The notes beneath the pieces are model-generated. The model saw only the letters and a list, made by a program, of their open reading frames with translations. It searched no databases and was not told the origin of the DNA. DNA of 64,000 nt from Xanthobacter sp. NM-25. GTDB lineage: Bacteria; Pseudomonadota; Alphaproteobacteria; Rhizobiales; Xanthobacteraceae. Location: positions 1 to 64,000 of the forward strand of contig NZ_JACBFS010000001.1 of NCBI RefSeq assembly GCF_022138605.1. Direction: 5' to 3'. Made by a program: the position numbers and the translations under genes. Positions 42,106 through 52,188 of this stretch are shown piece by piece; position 1 is the first letter of the stretch; every line of letters starts with the position of its first letter.

Positions 42106-45100
42106 TGGCGCTCAAACTGGCGATCGACATCACTGCCGATGCAACCCGCGCCCGCAAAGGCGTTGGGGATGCCAGGGCCGCGCTCGACGATCTCGCCGCC
42201 CATGCCCAGGAGGCCGGAGCTGAGACGGCGCAGGCTATGGGCGCCGTTGATGCGGCCCTTGATGGGGTCGCCGCCACGGCACAACGGGCGGGTCGGGATG
42301 CTGCCGATGCAATGGGCGCGCAGGGGCGCGCGGCCGCCTCGGCCGCCACCTCCGTGCGGCAGCTCTCCGATGCCCTGCGCGCGGCCAACACCAACAGCCT
42401 GTCGAGCGCCAGCGCGATCAATGCGCGGCTGGGTATCGGACGTGATTTCGGCACGGCCGCCCGGGCCGCGGACATTGCGGCCTATGGCGCCGCCATGGAT
42501 GACGTGCGGGCAAAGTTGGTGTCGCTCTATGCGGCCGAGCGCCAGCGCCGTCAGGCATTGGCTGAGATCTCCGATGCCGCCCGGGTCGGCGCCATCTCCG
42601 AGCGGGAGCGCGCTGCTGCGGTGCGCCTCGCGGGGGCTGCCTACGAGGCGCAGATCGCGCACATCCGGCGCATGGAGGGGGCGTTGCTCGGCCAGGCGGC
42701 CGCGGCCAAGGCGGCCACCGAAGCCATGGTCGGTCGACAGATGATCGTGCCCGACCGGGCGGCCGACATCGCCGCCTACGGGGCGGAGATGGATGCTCTG
42801 CGGCTCCGGTATAGTCCGCTTGCCGCTGCCGCCGCCGCTTACCGGGCGGAGGCGGAAAACATCAACCGCGCGCTGGCAGTCGGAGCGATCAGCCAGCAAG
42901 AGCATGCAGCGGCGATGCAGCGCACGCGAGCCGCCTACGATGCGCAGGTGGCAAGCGTCAACCGGCTCGACGCGGCCCTGAGTGCGCAGGCGGCCAATGC
43001 CAAGGCGGCCGCGCAGGCGAGCGTTGCTCGTCAGACGATCACGCCCGATCGGGCGGCCGACATTGCCGCCTATGGCGCCGCGATGGACAGCCTCAGGGCC
43101 AAGTACTCGCCCCTTTACGCGGCCCAGCGCACCTATGTGGGGCAGCTGCGCGAGATCCGCGATGCGCAGCGGGCCGGAGCGCTCTCCGCCCAGGAGGCGG
43201 CCGCCGCCATCGAGCGGACCAAGACCGCATTTGCCGCCCAGGTGCCGGTGTTGCGCGCCGCCGGCCGGTCCGGTGGTTTCAGCTGGTCGGCCCTGCGAGC
43301 CGACCAGCGCACGAACCTGTCCTACCAGGCCAATGACGTCATTGGCGGACTCCTCATGGGGCAGCCGCTCAACATGATCGCCATGCAGCAGGGACCGCAG
43401 ATCGTACAGGCGCTCGGTGGTGTCGGACCCACCCTGTCCGCGATCGGCTCCGCCCTCACGCCGGTGACGTTGGGTCTCGGTGGCGTCACGGCCGCGCTCG
43501 GCCTCGGCGCCTCGGCCTGGTACAGCTACACCCGCGCCACCAAGGACGCTGCGGTCGCCGCCAGCTCCTTTGGTCGCGGCGCCGGCGTCACTGCCGGAGA
43601 TATTGAGCGCAGCGCCTACACCTCCGCCGCGCCGGCCGGCCTGTCGGTGGCGGAGGCCCGCCAGGTCGCGGCCGAGCTGACCCGCACCGGACGGATCGGC
43701 TCCGATCAGTTCGCCGGTCTCATCGCGATCGCGAAGGACTTTGCCGCCACGCTTGGCTCGGACGTCACCGGTGCGGCGACCAAGCTGGGTGAGGTTTTTG
43801 CAGATCCGGCGTCCGGGGCGGACCAGCTGGCGCAGATGGCGCTGTTGGATGGAGCCACGGCCAGGCTCGCCAAGAGCCTGGCGGAACAGGGTGATGCTTC
43901 GGCGGCCTCGCAGGTGATGCTGGAGGGCCTGCGGCAGCGCCTCGCAAGCTCGGCTGATGCCACCACGGCGCTGGGCCGCGCCTGGGATGCACTTACCCGC
44001 CGGCTGAGCAATGCATGGGGCGCTGGTGGCCGCTGGATCGCCGGTGGCGACCTCCCGCTGCAACAGCAGCTGGAGCAGGCGCGCAAGGAGCTTGCCGCAA
44101 CGACCCAGGGCGGCGGCGGCCTGGATCTTGGCGAGGGCTATGCGGCGCGTCTGCGCCAGCGCGTGGCGGAGCTGGAGCGCCAGCTTGCGCAGGACGCGGC
44201 GCAATCGGCCGAGCGCCAGGCTGAGGCGCGCCTGGTGCAAGCCGGCAATGCCGCTGTGGGTCTCGCGCAGCGCTCGCCCGTCAACGCGCAGCTCCAGGAG
44301 GAGGTGCGTCTGCGGGCGCAGATCCAGCGCCTGGAGGCCGGCCGCGCGGCTCCGAGTCTCTCCGCTCAGGAGCAGGGGCAGATCACCCGCGCGATCGAGG
44401 CGACTCGACATGCGCTGGACGGCCTCGCCAACGCGAAGGACCGGCAGGCGGACATTGATCGTCTCGACCTCCAGATCCAGCAGGAGCGCGACCCCGTCGA
44501 GAAATCGATCCTGGTGGCGACCCGTGAGTATCTGTCGCTGCAGGGGCAGCAGATCACGGCAGCCGATGAGGCCGCCCGCGTGGAGCGCGCGCGGCAGAAG
44601 AGCCTGTCCGACAGCGCCGCGGCCGCCAGCCTCGCAGCCCAGACGAGCCTGCGCGCCGGGCGCGACCAACTCGACCAGCTGCGCGCCGAGTTGAGCCTGA
44701 TCGGGGCCACCAATGCGGAGCGCGCCCGGACCCTCGCACTGCTGCAGGCGCGCCAGCAGATCCGGGATCAGGGCATCACGGACCCCGATCAGCAGCTCGC
44801 GCTACAGCTGCAGCAACTGCAGCGCGCCGAGATGCAGTCGCGGCTGGCCAGCGGACAGGCGGCTGATCAGGCGCTCAAGGGCAGCCGCGACCAGAGCGAG
44901 CAGCTGCAAGCGGAAATCTCATTGATCGGCGCCTCCAATGCGGAGCGGGCGCGGCGCCTGGCGCTGCTCCAGGCCGAGCAGCAGATCCGTCAACAGGAGA
45001 TCGATCCCAAGTCCGACCAGGCGGCCCGGATCCGCTCGGCCGCGGCGCAGAATGCCGATCTGACGACGCGCTTGGCGGCCGCCCAGGCGGCGCGGCAGCA

Positions 45101-46949
45101 ATGGGAGGCGGGCCGCGACCAAATCGAGCAACTGCAGATGGAGGGGCAGCTGCTTGGTGCGTCGAGCGCCGCACGCGCGCAGGCCGTCGCCCTGCTCAAC
45201 ACCGAGCAGGCAATCCGGCGCGCGGGCATCGCCACCGGCTCGCAGGAGGCGCAGATGCTGCGCGAGCAGACCGCACGCATCGTCGAGCAGAGCCAGACCC
45301 TGGAGCGCCGCCGCGACGCCTGGCAGACCTACACCTCATCCGCCGAAAGCGCCCTCGACCGCCTCGGCGACGCGCTGGTGGAGCACGGCACCAACTGGGA
45401 CGACTGGCGCGACACCATCGACGGCGTCATGGGTGACGTCGCCAAGTCGGTGGCCCGCCTTGCGATCACGAACCCCCTCAAAAATGCGCTCCTGGGCACC
45501 AATTCCGGCACCCTGGCGGACCTTGGCGGCGGCGCCTCGGGCGGCGGCCTCATCGGCTCGCTGGTGCGCGGTCTCGGTGGCGCGGCGTCTCCCGCAGCGT
45601 CGGCGGGCGGGGTTGGCGCCGCGGTCGCCGGTCTTGGCGCCGCTGGCGCCGGCGTCATCAACATCAACGCTGGCGTGGTCAACGTGGCGGGTGGCCTGCC
45701 GGGGCTCACCGGCGCCTCGGGCCTGCCGGGGATCCTGGGAGGCAGCGCCGGAGGCGGGCTCGCGTCTCTGGCGTCAATCCGCTCCGCCTACGACGCGGAG
45801 CTGGCTGACCCCGCCCTGCGCCAGCGGCTTGCCGCCATCACGCAGGCGGAGGTGGGCGGCCAGGGCGCCGAGGCTCAACTCGCCTTTGTCGAGACGCTGT
45901 TTAACCGGGGCGCCGCCCGCGGCATGAGCCTCAGCCAGGTGATCTCGGATCGCGGCTATTTCCCTTCGCAGACCTTTGCAGCGGCAGATCGGTATGCGTC
46001 GGACCCCGGCCTCGCCGATCGATATGCGGGGATTTTGGGGGCCGTGCGGGGCGGCTCCAACGTCTCGTCGTGGGCGACCGGCAATGCATCGGGGAGTGTC
46101 GGCTTCGCCGGCGGCCCGCAGACCTATGCGGCGGGCGGCGAGCGTTTTGGGGTCGAGGGGCCCGACATGTCTTGGGCCGCGCAGATGCGTCAACAGACGC
46201 AGGGCCTCTCGACGGCGCTGGGCAGCGCCACCAGCGCCACCAGCTCCTTCGGCAGCGGCCTTGGCGATGCCAGCCGCTCAGTGGCCACCTCGCTGGGCGG
46301 CGCGTCCGGACAGATCGGCACCGCGAGCACCCAGCTCGCCACCGCGACCCAGCAGACGGCTGCCTCTGCCACCGATTTCGCCGGATCGATCGGCTCGGCC
46401 ATCAGCAGCCTGGTGCGCGGCATCCAGGGGGCGCTGTCCAACATCGGCGGTGGCGTCGGCAACCTGCTCAGCGGCTTCGCCGGCGGCGGCACGTCGCTCT
46501 TTGCCGCCGGCGGCATCATGACGTCGGCCGGGCCGGTGCCGCTGCGCGCCTATGCGGCCGGCGGTGTCGCCACCTCTCCGCAGTTGGCTCTTTTTGGTGA
46601 GGGGGCGACGCCGGAAGCCTATGTGCCGTTGCCCGACGGCAGGCGCATCCCTGTGCGGATGACTGGTGGCGAGGGGGCTGGGCAGGCGACGACCGTATTG
46701 GCCGGCGCCATCTCGGCGCTGGCGAGCCGTGTGGGTGGCGCCTCTGCCCCCGCCACTGCCCCTGCACAGTCGTCAGTGGCGGTGCACAACTACGGCGGCG
46801 CCCAGGTGGAGGCGCGCACGGACCCGCGCACCGGGCGCACCGATATCGTGATTGACCAGCACGTGGCCTCCTCGCTCCGGCGGACCGGATCGGCGTCTCA
46901 GCGCGCCCTGGCCGACTTTGGGGTCCATCAGGGGGTGCCCCGGCTATGA
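42105..46949 (+). CDS. Tail tape measure protein with embedded wall-hydrolase-like domain
   Basis: Sets tail length and helps DNA delivery (1614 aa, about 240 nm at 1.5 A per residue). Three repeats of 97-98 aa begin RAADIAAYGAAMD (nucleotides about 42465, 42757, 43051); three further repeats of about 80 aa (QL.aE.sLIGA.NAERAR.LALLQA) occupy the middle. Hydrophobic segment near residues 445-475 (LSAIGSALTPVTLGLGGVTAALGLGAS). Around residues 1222-1310 a SleB/transglycosylase-like unit (RLAAITQAEVGGQGAEAQLAF, ETLFNRGAARGMSLSQVI, DRGYFPS) may digest peptidoglycan during entry. Gly/Ala/Ser-rich end. Confidence 0.88.
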   Translation: MALKLAIDITADATRARKGVGDARAALDDLAAHAQEAGAETAQAMGAVDAALDGVAATAQRAGRDAADAMGAQGRAAASAATSVRQLSDALRAANTNSLSSASAINARLGIGRDFGTAARAADIAAYGAAMDDVRAKLVSLYAAERQRRQALAEISDAARVGAISERERAAAVRLAGAAYEAQIAHIRRMEGALLGQAAAAKAATEAMVGRQMIVPDRAADIAAYGAEMDALRLRYSPLAAAAAAYRAEAENINRALAVGAISQQEHAAAMQRTRAAYDAQVASVNRLDAALSAQAANAKAAAQASVARQTITPDRAADIAAYGAAMDSLRAKYSPLYAAQRTYVGQLREIRDAQRAGALSAQEAAAAIERTKTAFAAQVPVLRAAGRSGGFSWSALRADQRTNLSYQANDVIGGLLMGQPLNMIAMQQGPQIVQALGGVGPTLSAIGSALTPVTLGLGGVTAALGLGASAWYSYTRATKDAAVAASSFGRGAGVTAGDIERSAYTSAAPAGLSVAEARQVAAELTRTGRIGSDQFAGLIAIAKDFAATLGSDVTGAATKLGEVFADPASGADQLAQMALLDGATARLAKSLAEQGDASAASQVMLEGLRQRLASSADATTALGRAWDALTRRLSNAWGAGGRWIAGGDLPLQQQLEQARKELAATTQGGGGLDLGEGYAARLRQRVAELERQLAQDAAQSAERQAEARLVQAGNAAVGLAQRSPVNAQLQEEVRLRAQIQRLEAGRAAPSLSAQEQGQITRAIEATRHALDGLANAKDRQADIDRLDLQIQQERDPVEKSILVATREYLSLQGQQITAADEAARVERARQKSLSDSAAAASLAAQTSLRAGRDQLDQLRAELSLIGATNAERARTLALLQARQQIRDQGITDPDQQLALQLQQLQRAEMQSRLASGQAADQALKGSRDQSEQLQAEISLIGASNAERARRLALLQAEQQIRQQEIDPKSDQAARIRSAAAQNADLTTRLAAAQAARQQWEAGRDQIEQLQMEGQLLGASSAARAQAVALLNTEQAIRRAGIATGSQEAQMLREQTARIVEQSQTLERRRDAWQTYTSSAESALDRLGDALVEHGTNWDDWRDTIDGVMGDVAKSVARLAITNPLKNALLGTNSGTLADLGGGASGGGLIGSLVRGLGGAASPAASAGGVGAAVAGLGAAGAGVININAGVVNVAGGLPGLTGASGLPGILGGSAGGGLASLASIRSAYDAELADPALRQRLAAITQAEVGGQGAEAQLAFVETLFNRGAARGMSLSQVISDRGYFPSQTFAAADRYASDPGLADRYAGILGAVRGGSNVSSWATGNASGSVGFAGGPQTYAAGGERFGVEGPDMSWAAQMRQQTQGLSTALGSATSATSSFGSGLGDASRSVATSLGGASGQIGTASTQLATATQQTAASATDFAGSIGSAISSLVRGIQGALSNIGGGVGNLLSGFAGGGTSLFAAGGIMTSAGPVPLRAYAAGGVATSPQLALFGEGATPEAYVPLPDGRRIPVRMTGGEGAGQATTVLAGAISALASRVGGASAPATAPAQSSVAVHNYGGAQVEARTDPRTGRTDIVIDQHVASSLRRTGSASQRALADFGVHQGVPRL

Positions 46950-47380
46950 GCGTCGCTATGTGGCCAACTACCTTGCCGCAGCTGGTGCTGCTAGATGGCT
47001 ACGAGGAGCAGCCGGGAGACGGGCGCCTGTTTTTCGAGCCCGAGGCTGGCCCGCCCCTGGTCCGCCCGCAAACGCAGGCCGCCGTGCAGCAGGTGGCGGC
47101 CGATCTGTGGCTCGATACGCTCGATCAGCGCGAGATCTTTCTGGACTTCTGGCGCCGCACCCTGAGTCAGGGCGCGCTGCCCTTCTGGCGGCCGGATCCG
47201 GTGCGGCACGGGGTGTCGCTGCTGGCGGCGCCTGGTGGCGCCCCGCTCCTGACGGCAGCGGGACTCCGGCTCCTGGTGAGCGCGTGGTGGCTGTGCCAGT
47301 TCGGCCGCGCCGCGCCGCGCCTGGTGCCGCTCGGCGGGACGGCATGGCGCGTCAGCACCAGCCTGCTGGTGCTGCCATGA
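46946..47380 (+). CDS. Minor tail protein (144 aa)
   Basis: Lambda gpM-like by position. SVAMWPTTLPQLVLLDGYEEQPGDGRLFFEPEAGPPLVRPQT, then AADLWLDTLDQREIFLDFWRRTLSQGALPFWRPDP: pattern of phage tail proteins in which a mixed strand region contacts the tip complex. Overlaps its neighbours by 4 bases on both sides. Confidence 0.6.
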   Translation: MSVAMWPTTLPQLVLLDGYEEQPGDGRLFFEPEAGPPLVRPQTQAAVQQVAADLWLDTLDQREIFLDFWRRTLSQGALPFWRPDPVRHGVSLLAAPGGAPLLTAAGLRLLVSAWWLCQFGRAAPRLVPLGGTAWRVSTSLLVLP

Positions 47381-47895
47381 GCCGCGAGATGACGCTCACC
47401 TTTCGCGCGGCGGCGCATGCGCAGGCTGGTGACCAGGTGCCGATCACGCTGGTGACGGTCACACACCCCTCGACCTCGGAGGTCGTGCGCTTGTCCTCTG
47501 ATCCGACAGTTAATCTTCTGCGTGCCGGCCTCAGCGACACGGTGGCCTATGGCACCTTGCACAAGGGCGAGATCTACCGCAGCACCTTGATGGCGCGCGT
47601 GTGGCCCGATGACGTGGAGGGGCAACCGCCGCGCGCGCAACTGCGGTTCGCCGCTCTCACGCCAGCCTATGCGGCGGTGCTGCGCAGCATCGTGACGCCG
47701 GCTTACGTGACCGTCCGCATGGTGCTGTCGCGGACGCCCGACATCGTGCAGTGCGCTTATGACCACATGGCCACCACCTCGGCCGAGGGCGACGCCTCCA
47801 CGGTCACCATCGACATGTCGCGCGAGGATTTCACCGCCGCGCCTTATCCGCCGGGGCGGATGACATCCGACCGTTTTCCGGGTCTACGCTCATGA
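47377..47895 (+). CDS. Minor tail protein, DUF1833/gpL-like (172 aa)
   Basis: Beta-rich: PITLVTVTHPSTSEVVRLSSDPTVNL, STLMARVWPDDVEGQPPRAQLRF, then VRMVLSRTPDIVQCAYDH. Equivalent to the tail-tip component before the NlpC/P60 gene in lambda-like tails. ATG 47377 overlaps the preceding stop. Confidence 0.65.
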   Translation: MSREMTLTFRAAAHAQAGDQVPITLVTVTHPSTSEVVRLSSDPTVNLLRAGLSDTVAYGTLHKGEIYRSTLMARVWPDDVEGQPPRAQLRFAALTPAYAAVLRSIVTPAYVTVRMVLSRTPDIVQCAYDHMATTSAEGDASTVTIDMSREDFTAAPYPPGRMTSDRFPGLRS

Positions 47896-48293
47896 CGCGC
47901 CACTGGTCTGCTCCCTACCTGGGGCTCCCCTTCCGCCTCGGCGGCCGCGATCGCGGCGGCGTCGACTGCTATGGACTGGTGGTGCTCGCCTACACAGAGG
48001 TCCTGGGTGTCTCGCTCCCCTCTTTCACGGGGCATTACACGGACCTTGCGCGGCCCCGTGACATCCTCGCCGCACTTGATGTGGGTCGGGTCCTGTGGCG
48101 TCGCGTCGAGCGCCCGCGCGCGTGGGATGTGGCGCTGTTCGACGCGCCCTGCGGGTGTCATGTGGGCCTGATGGTCGACGCCTGGCGCATGCTGCATGTG
48201 GCGCAGCATCACGACAGTCGCATCGAGCGGGTGGATGCGCCGGCCTGGCGCGCCCGCGGACAGGGTGTCTACCGCTGGGAGGGCGCGAGGTGA
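47892..48293 (+). CDS. NlpC/P60-family tail-tip peptidase (gpK-like)
   Basis: Cysteine peptidase domain attached to the tail tip, thought to open the murein during DNA injection. 133 aa: catalytic Cys in GGVDCYGLVVLAY, His in CGCHVGLMVD, third polar residue in MLHVAQHH. Starts YLGLPFRLGGRDRGGVDC as in phage NlpC/P60 proteins. Four-base overlap upstream, GTG/TGA overlap downstream. Confidence 0.85.
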   Translation: MTRHWSAPYLGLPFRLGGRDRGGVDCYGLVVLAYTEVLGVSLPSFTGHYTDLARPRDILAALDVGRVLWRRVERPRAWDVALFDAPCGCHVGLMVDAWRMLHVAQHHDSRIERVDAPAWRARGQGVYRWEGAR

Positions 48294-51200
48294 GCGAGAC
48301 CATCCGCGTCATCATCCTGCCCTCCATCGATCCAGCCGCGCGGCGCGTGGAAGAGGTGCCGGCCGGTCTCACGGTGGCGGCCGTGGCGGCACTGTTGTTG
48401 CCCTCCGTACCATCGGAGCTGCTGCGCGCCCACATTGTGGGGTGGCGTGATGACTATGTGCTGGAGCCGCGGGTGTGGCACCGGCTGCGGCCGTGCGCCG
48501 GCGCCACGCTCGCGCTGCAAGTGGTGCCGGGTGACAGTGGCGCGCTCCGCTCCGCCCTGCTGGTTGCCGGATCGATCGCCGCCGTCACCATCGGCGGCCC
48601 GCTGTTTGCGGGTCTCGGCGCCTTTGCGCCGATCGCGACGGCGACCCTGGGCCTCGGGATCAGTTTCGCGATCACGTCCTTGGTGCCGGTGGACACACCG
48701 TCCACCAAAAAGGATCCGGAGGTGCACGCCATTTCGGGGTTTCGCAATGAATTGCGGCCGGATGGCGTCGTGCCGGAGGTGCTGGGCACGGTGCGTTGGG
48801 CGCCGCCCTATGCGGCGACCCCAGTCACCTCGGCACGGGGCCTCAAGCGGTGGATCACCGCCGCATTTTGCTGCGGCTACGGGCCGTTGGCGATCTCCGA
48901 TATCCGCATCGGTGACACCCCCATCAGCAAGTACCGCAAAGTCGAGATGGAGGTGTTGGAGGGCTATCCGACCGATGCGCCCATGAGCCTCTACTCGCGG
49001 CAGGTGGTCGAGCGGTCATTGTCCATCCAACTCACCTTTGTGGATGGGGAGGAGACCGAGTTTACCGCTCCCGACATTACGGAGTGGTCCTACGACGTCA
49101 GCTTTGCGCAGGGGCTGTACGCGGTCACGACCAAAAATGAGCCCAAGCAGATCAAAATGGGGGTGGGGATCCGCCACTGGTACCGGCCGGCCGGCTCGAC
49201 CAGCGAGGAGGATTGGGTGGAGCACCTCCCCGGCGCAGCTGAACTAGTCTATGTGGCGTCCTCACTCCAGCCCGTGGTGTTCACCACGGTGGTGAGCGCG
49301 CCGGCCCGGGGGCAGTATGAGCTCAAATGGCGGCGCGCCACTCTCGATTATGACGAGATCGACTCCGAGCTCACCGGCTTTAAGGCCTGCTCCCGCTCCG
49401 ATCTCACGGCCCTGCGATCCATCCGGCCCGAGTATCCCATCGCTTTTGCGGCGCCTCTCGGCCTGATCAACGTCCACATCCAGGGCACCGGGCGCCTCAA
49501 CGGGATGCTGGACAGCCTCAATGCGCTCTGCTCGCGGCTGCTGCCGGATTGGGATGCGGCGACGCAGACGTGGGTGGTGCGCGCTACATCCAATCCTGCA
49601 TCCATCTTCCGCCACATCTTGACCGGCCCGGTCCAGGCCTACCCGGTCGACGCGGAGACCATGCAGGCGTTGGAGGAGTGGCACGAGTGGTGTGCGGCCA
49701 AGGGGCTGACTTATGACAGGGTGCTTACCGACGAGGGCACGACGAGGGATCGGTTGCGAGAGGTGGCGGCTGCCGGCCGTGCCTCGCCGCTTGATCTTGG
49801 TGCGAGCTGGTCGGTGGCGATCGACCGCGTCCTCGATACGGTCTGCGGTCACATCACGCCGCGCAACAGCCGCGCGTTTCGCTGGCGGCGCAGCTACAGC
49901 CGGATGCCCGATGCCTGGCGGGTGAAATTCCTCGACGCGGCAAGCAATTACGAAGAGAAAGAGCGCATCGTCCCGCTGCCGCATTTCGGGGGCGGCGCCC
50001 CCGTCATCATCCAAGACCTGTCGCTGCCGGGGTACGATGACGCGGCGCTGATCTGGCGGGAGGCCCGCCGTCGCGGCTACGAGCTGCTGTTGCGCCCGGA
50101 CACGTACAGCGTGGAGGTGCCGTGGGAACATCTCACCGTGACCCGTGGCGACCTGGTGGTAGTCGCCCATCCCGTGCTGCTCTCGGTCAGTGCACAGGCC
50201 CGGGTCGCTGAAACGCTTGTGATCGGCGAGCGGGTGGTGATCCGGCTTGACGAGCCTTGCTCTATGGAGGCCGACCGAAGTTATGCGGTACGCATTCGGT
50301 TGGCCGATGGGGCCAGCCTTGTGCAGCCGGTGGAGACCCATGCGGGTACCTCGGACGTGCTGCGCTGGGTCGGGGAGCTGAACGACATCGCCGTCGGCGA
50401 TCTCGCCATGTTCGGCCCGGCCGGCGAGGAGGCGCTGGAGTGCGTCGTAAAATCCATAGCGGTCATCGACGATCTGGCGGCCACGCTGACGCTGGTGGAC
50501 CACGCCCCCGAAATCGAGACTCTCGCCGATGCCGAAGTTGCTCCCCCGTGGTCCGGGCGGGTTGGCGAGGAGGCGGGCGCCTCGACCGTCGCGCCGGGCG
50601 TGCCGATTATCTCTGTGACCTCAGGTGACGACACCATCGTGACCGGGGGCGTGGTGGTGACCCTGGAGCCAGGCACTGGTGCCCGAGAGCCTCGCACCTA
50701 TGAGGTGGATCACCGTCTGGTGGGTGGCGAGTGGGTCACACTCACCGTCGATGCATCGGCGGGCGCAGCGATCCTCACCGCTTATGGTGCCGGCGAGCAG
50801 ATTGAGGTGCGCGCCCGCGCGGGCGCGGGTGACCTGTGGAGCACCTATACCGCAACCGTGACGCACACGGTGGGCGTCTATGTCACCGCAACGCTGGACG
50901 GAGTTGATCCGGTCGCCGCGGCGGACTTCGTGGTCGGCGCCTACATGCTTTCCGGCGCCACGGTGCTCCCGACCGGCATCCTGGCGCGGGAGGGCGGCGC
51001 CAAGACCGTGGTGGGCGCGACCGGCGCCGCCGAGGTGGTTGCCGCCAACGCACTTGCCTACGACTACTCGGCGGGCCGGCGGCAGCTGCGGGCAGAGGGG
51101 GCCTCCACCAACATCTTCCTTTTTTCGGCCGCGCCGACGGACCCTCAGGATATCGAGGTCGCAGCGCAGCCGTACACGATCAGCTTTTGGGGCCCGGGCT

Positions 51201-51853
51201 CGTTCATGCTGTCCGACGCCTATGCGGCCACGGTCACCGGCGTCGGCCTCGACGTGCGCACGATACTCACCATCACGCCCACGGCGGGCACCCTGACCTT
51301 GACCCCCGTCGGGGCGGTCAGTCGGGCGCAGATGGAGGTGGGGTCGAGCGCTACCAGCTATATCGAGACGATGGACGCTGCCGTTACGCGCGTCACCGAC
51401 GTATGCCCGCTGAGTGCCGCTGCCGAGGCTCTCGTTGCCGCAGCTGGCCCAGCCACGATTGCCTTGCGGCTCACCGTTGTCGCGGGCGCCGTTAACGGCC
51501 AGATCCTCGGCTTGGATGGCGGCGGATACATCCTTTCGATCAACTCGGCCGGAGGCCTGAGCGCGTCGACACCCGTCGGAGCCGCCTCTTTCGACGCTAC
51601 ACCAGGCGGTTATTTCCCACGGGCGGCCGGCCTGTGCGTGGGCTGGGATGGCGATGGGACATATTGCGCCGCCAGCGGCGCGGGCGGCGCATCGAATGCC
51701 ACGGCACCGTCCGGGACGATCACGGGGGTTTATCTCGGCCACGCAGCCGGGATCCCGGCCGGCGACGTCTATCTCGTTGATCAGCTGGATGTGTGGCCCA
51801 TCAAGGGGTCGCCTGCCGCCATCCAGGCACAAGCTCAAGTGTACGGGTCGTGA
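48290..51853 (+). CDS. Tail tip/host-specificity protein (gpJ-like central hub)
   Basis: 1187 aa receptor-binding tail hub. The N-terminal part includes a membrane-active-looking stretch (ALLVAGSIAAVTIGGPLFAGLGAFAPIATATLGLGISFAI), then the hub wording ISGFRNELRPDGVVPEVLGTVRWAPPYA and GYGPLAISDIRIGDTPISKY, as in lambda J-type proteins. C-terminal 350 residues are beta-rich, Ala/Thr/Gly-rich repeats likely to be the variable receptor-binding end (LamG-like, RAEGASTNIFLFSA, VYLGHAAGI). GTG start at 48290; no ATG is available. Confidence 0.82.
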   Translation: MSETIRVIILPSIDPAARRVEEVPAGLTVAAVAALLLPSVPSELLRAHIVGWRDDYVLEPRVWHRLRPCAGATLALQVVPGDSGALRSALLVAGSIAAVTIGGPLFAGLGAFAPIATATLGLGISFAITSLVPVDTPSTKKDPEVHAISGFRNELRPDGVVPEVLGTVRWAPPYAATPVTSARGLKRWITAAFCCGYGPLAISDIRIGDTPISKYRKVEMEVLEGYPTDAPMSLYSRQVVERSLSIQLTFVDGEETEFTAPDITEWSYDVSFAQGLYAVTTKNEPKQIKMGVGIRHWYRPAGSTSEEDWVEHLPGAAELVYVASSLQPVVFTTVVSAPARGQYELKWRRATLDYDEIDSELTGFKACSRSDLTALRSIRPEYPIAFAAPLGLINVHIQGTGRLNGMLDSLNALCSRLLPDWDAATQTWVVRATSNPASIFRHILTGPVQAYPVDAETMQALEEWHEWCAAKGLTYDRVLTDEGTTRDRLREVAAAGRASPLDLGASWSVAIDRVLDTVCGHITPRNSRAFRWRRSYSRMPDAWRVKFLDAASNYEEKERIVPLPHFGGGAPVIIQDLSLPGYDDAALIWREARRRGYELLLRPDTYSVEVPWEHLTVTRGDLVVVAHPVLLSVSAQARVAETLVIGERVVIRLDEPCSMEADRSYAVRIRLADGASLVQPVETHAGTSDVLRWVGELNDIAVGDLAMFGPAGEEALECVVKSIAVIDDLAATLTLVDHAPEIETLADAEVAPPWSGRVGEEAGASTVAPGVPIISVTSGDDTIVTGGVVVTLEPGTGAREPRTYEVDHRLVGGEWVTLTVDASAGAAILTAYGAGEQIEVRARAGAGDLWSTYTATVTHTVGVYVTATLDGVDPVAAADFVVGAYMLSGATVLPTGILAREGGAKTVVGATGAAEVVAANALAYDYSAGRRQLRAEGASTNIFLFSAAPTDPQDIEVAAQPYTISFWGPGSFMLSDAYAATVTGVGLDVRTILTITPTAGTLTLTPVGAVSRAQMEVGSSATSYIETMDAAVTRVTDVCPLSAAAEALVAAAGPATIALRLTVVAGAVNGQILGLDGGGYILSINSAGGLSASTPVGAASFDATPGGYFPRAAGLCVGWDGDGTYCAASGAGGASNATAPSGTITGVYLGHAAGIPAGDVYLVDQLDVWPIKGSPAAIQAQAQVYGS

Positions 51854-51894
51854 CCGCCGCCGCCGCGCGGTTGCAGTCAGAATTGGAGGGTCTC

Positions 51895-52188
51895 ATGCGT
51901 GTCATCTACCTTGTCTTTTCAAGCCGCGCCGAAGCACTTACGGAGCTTGGTGCGCGGCTGGGGTATGTGAGTTCGGCCGAGGAGGTCGGTGGGCGCGAGC
52001 GGCTCACCGCAGGACGGTGCGACGGCGTGCGTTATGACGTCGACTTCTTGGCGGACAATGGTCGCCGCCCCGGCTCACCCGACCATGTCAATGTCCTGTG
52101 GCACGGCGCAGATGCCGCCGCGCCCGACTTCGGCGCCTACGCGGTGGATCCGGCGTCACCCTCCTGCAAGTTTGGGGGTGCGGCATGA
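51895..52188 (+). CDS. Small tail-fibre-region protein (97 aa)
   Basis: Unknown. MRVIYLVFSSRAEALTELGARLGYVSSAEEVGG, ending PASPSCKFGGAA. ATG at 51895 has GGAGGG 5 bases upstream; a GTG at 51850 overlapping the J-like stop would add 15 residues. Its stop overlaps the next start. Confidence 0.6.
   Translation: MRVIYLVFSSRAEALTELGARLGYVSSAEEVGGRERLTAGRCDGVRYDVDFLADNGRRPGSPDHVNVLWHGADAAAPDFGAYAVDPASPSCKFGGAA

Noticed and set aside
42465..43250. The 97-98-residue repeats as a CRISPR-like or satellite array.
   Set aside because: The repeats are protein-level, diverged at the DNA level and in frame within the tape measure gene; no spacer structure.
41664..44669. Minus-strand frame of 1001 codons opposite the tape measure gene.
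   Set aside because: Antisense shadow: no start signals, low-complexity composition, and the plus strand encodes a coherent tape measure with repeats.
48095..48289. ATG start at 48095 for the J-like tail protein.
   Set aside because: This would overlap most of the NlpC/P60 gene in another frame; the GTG at 48290 overlapping that gene's stop fits the phage's coupling pattern.
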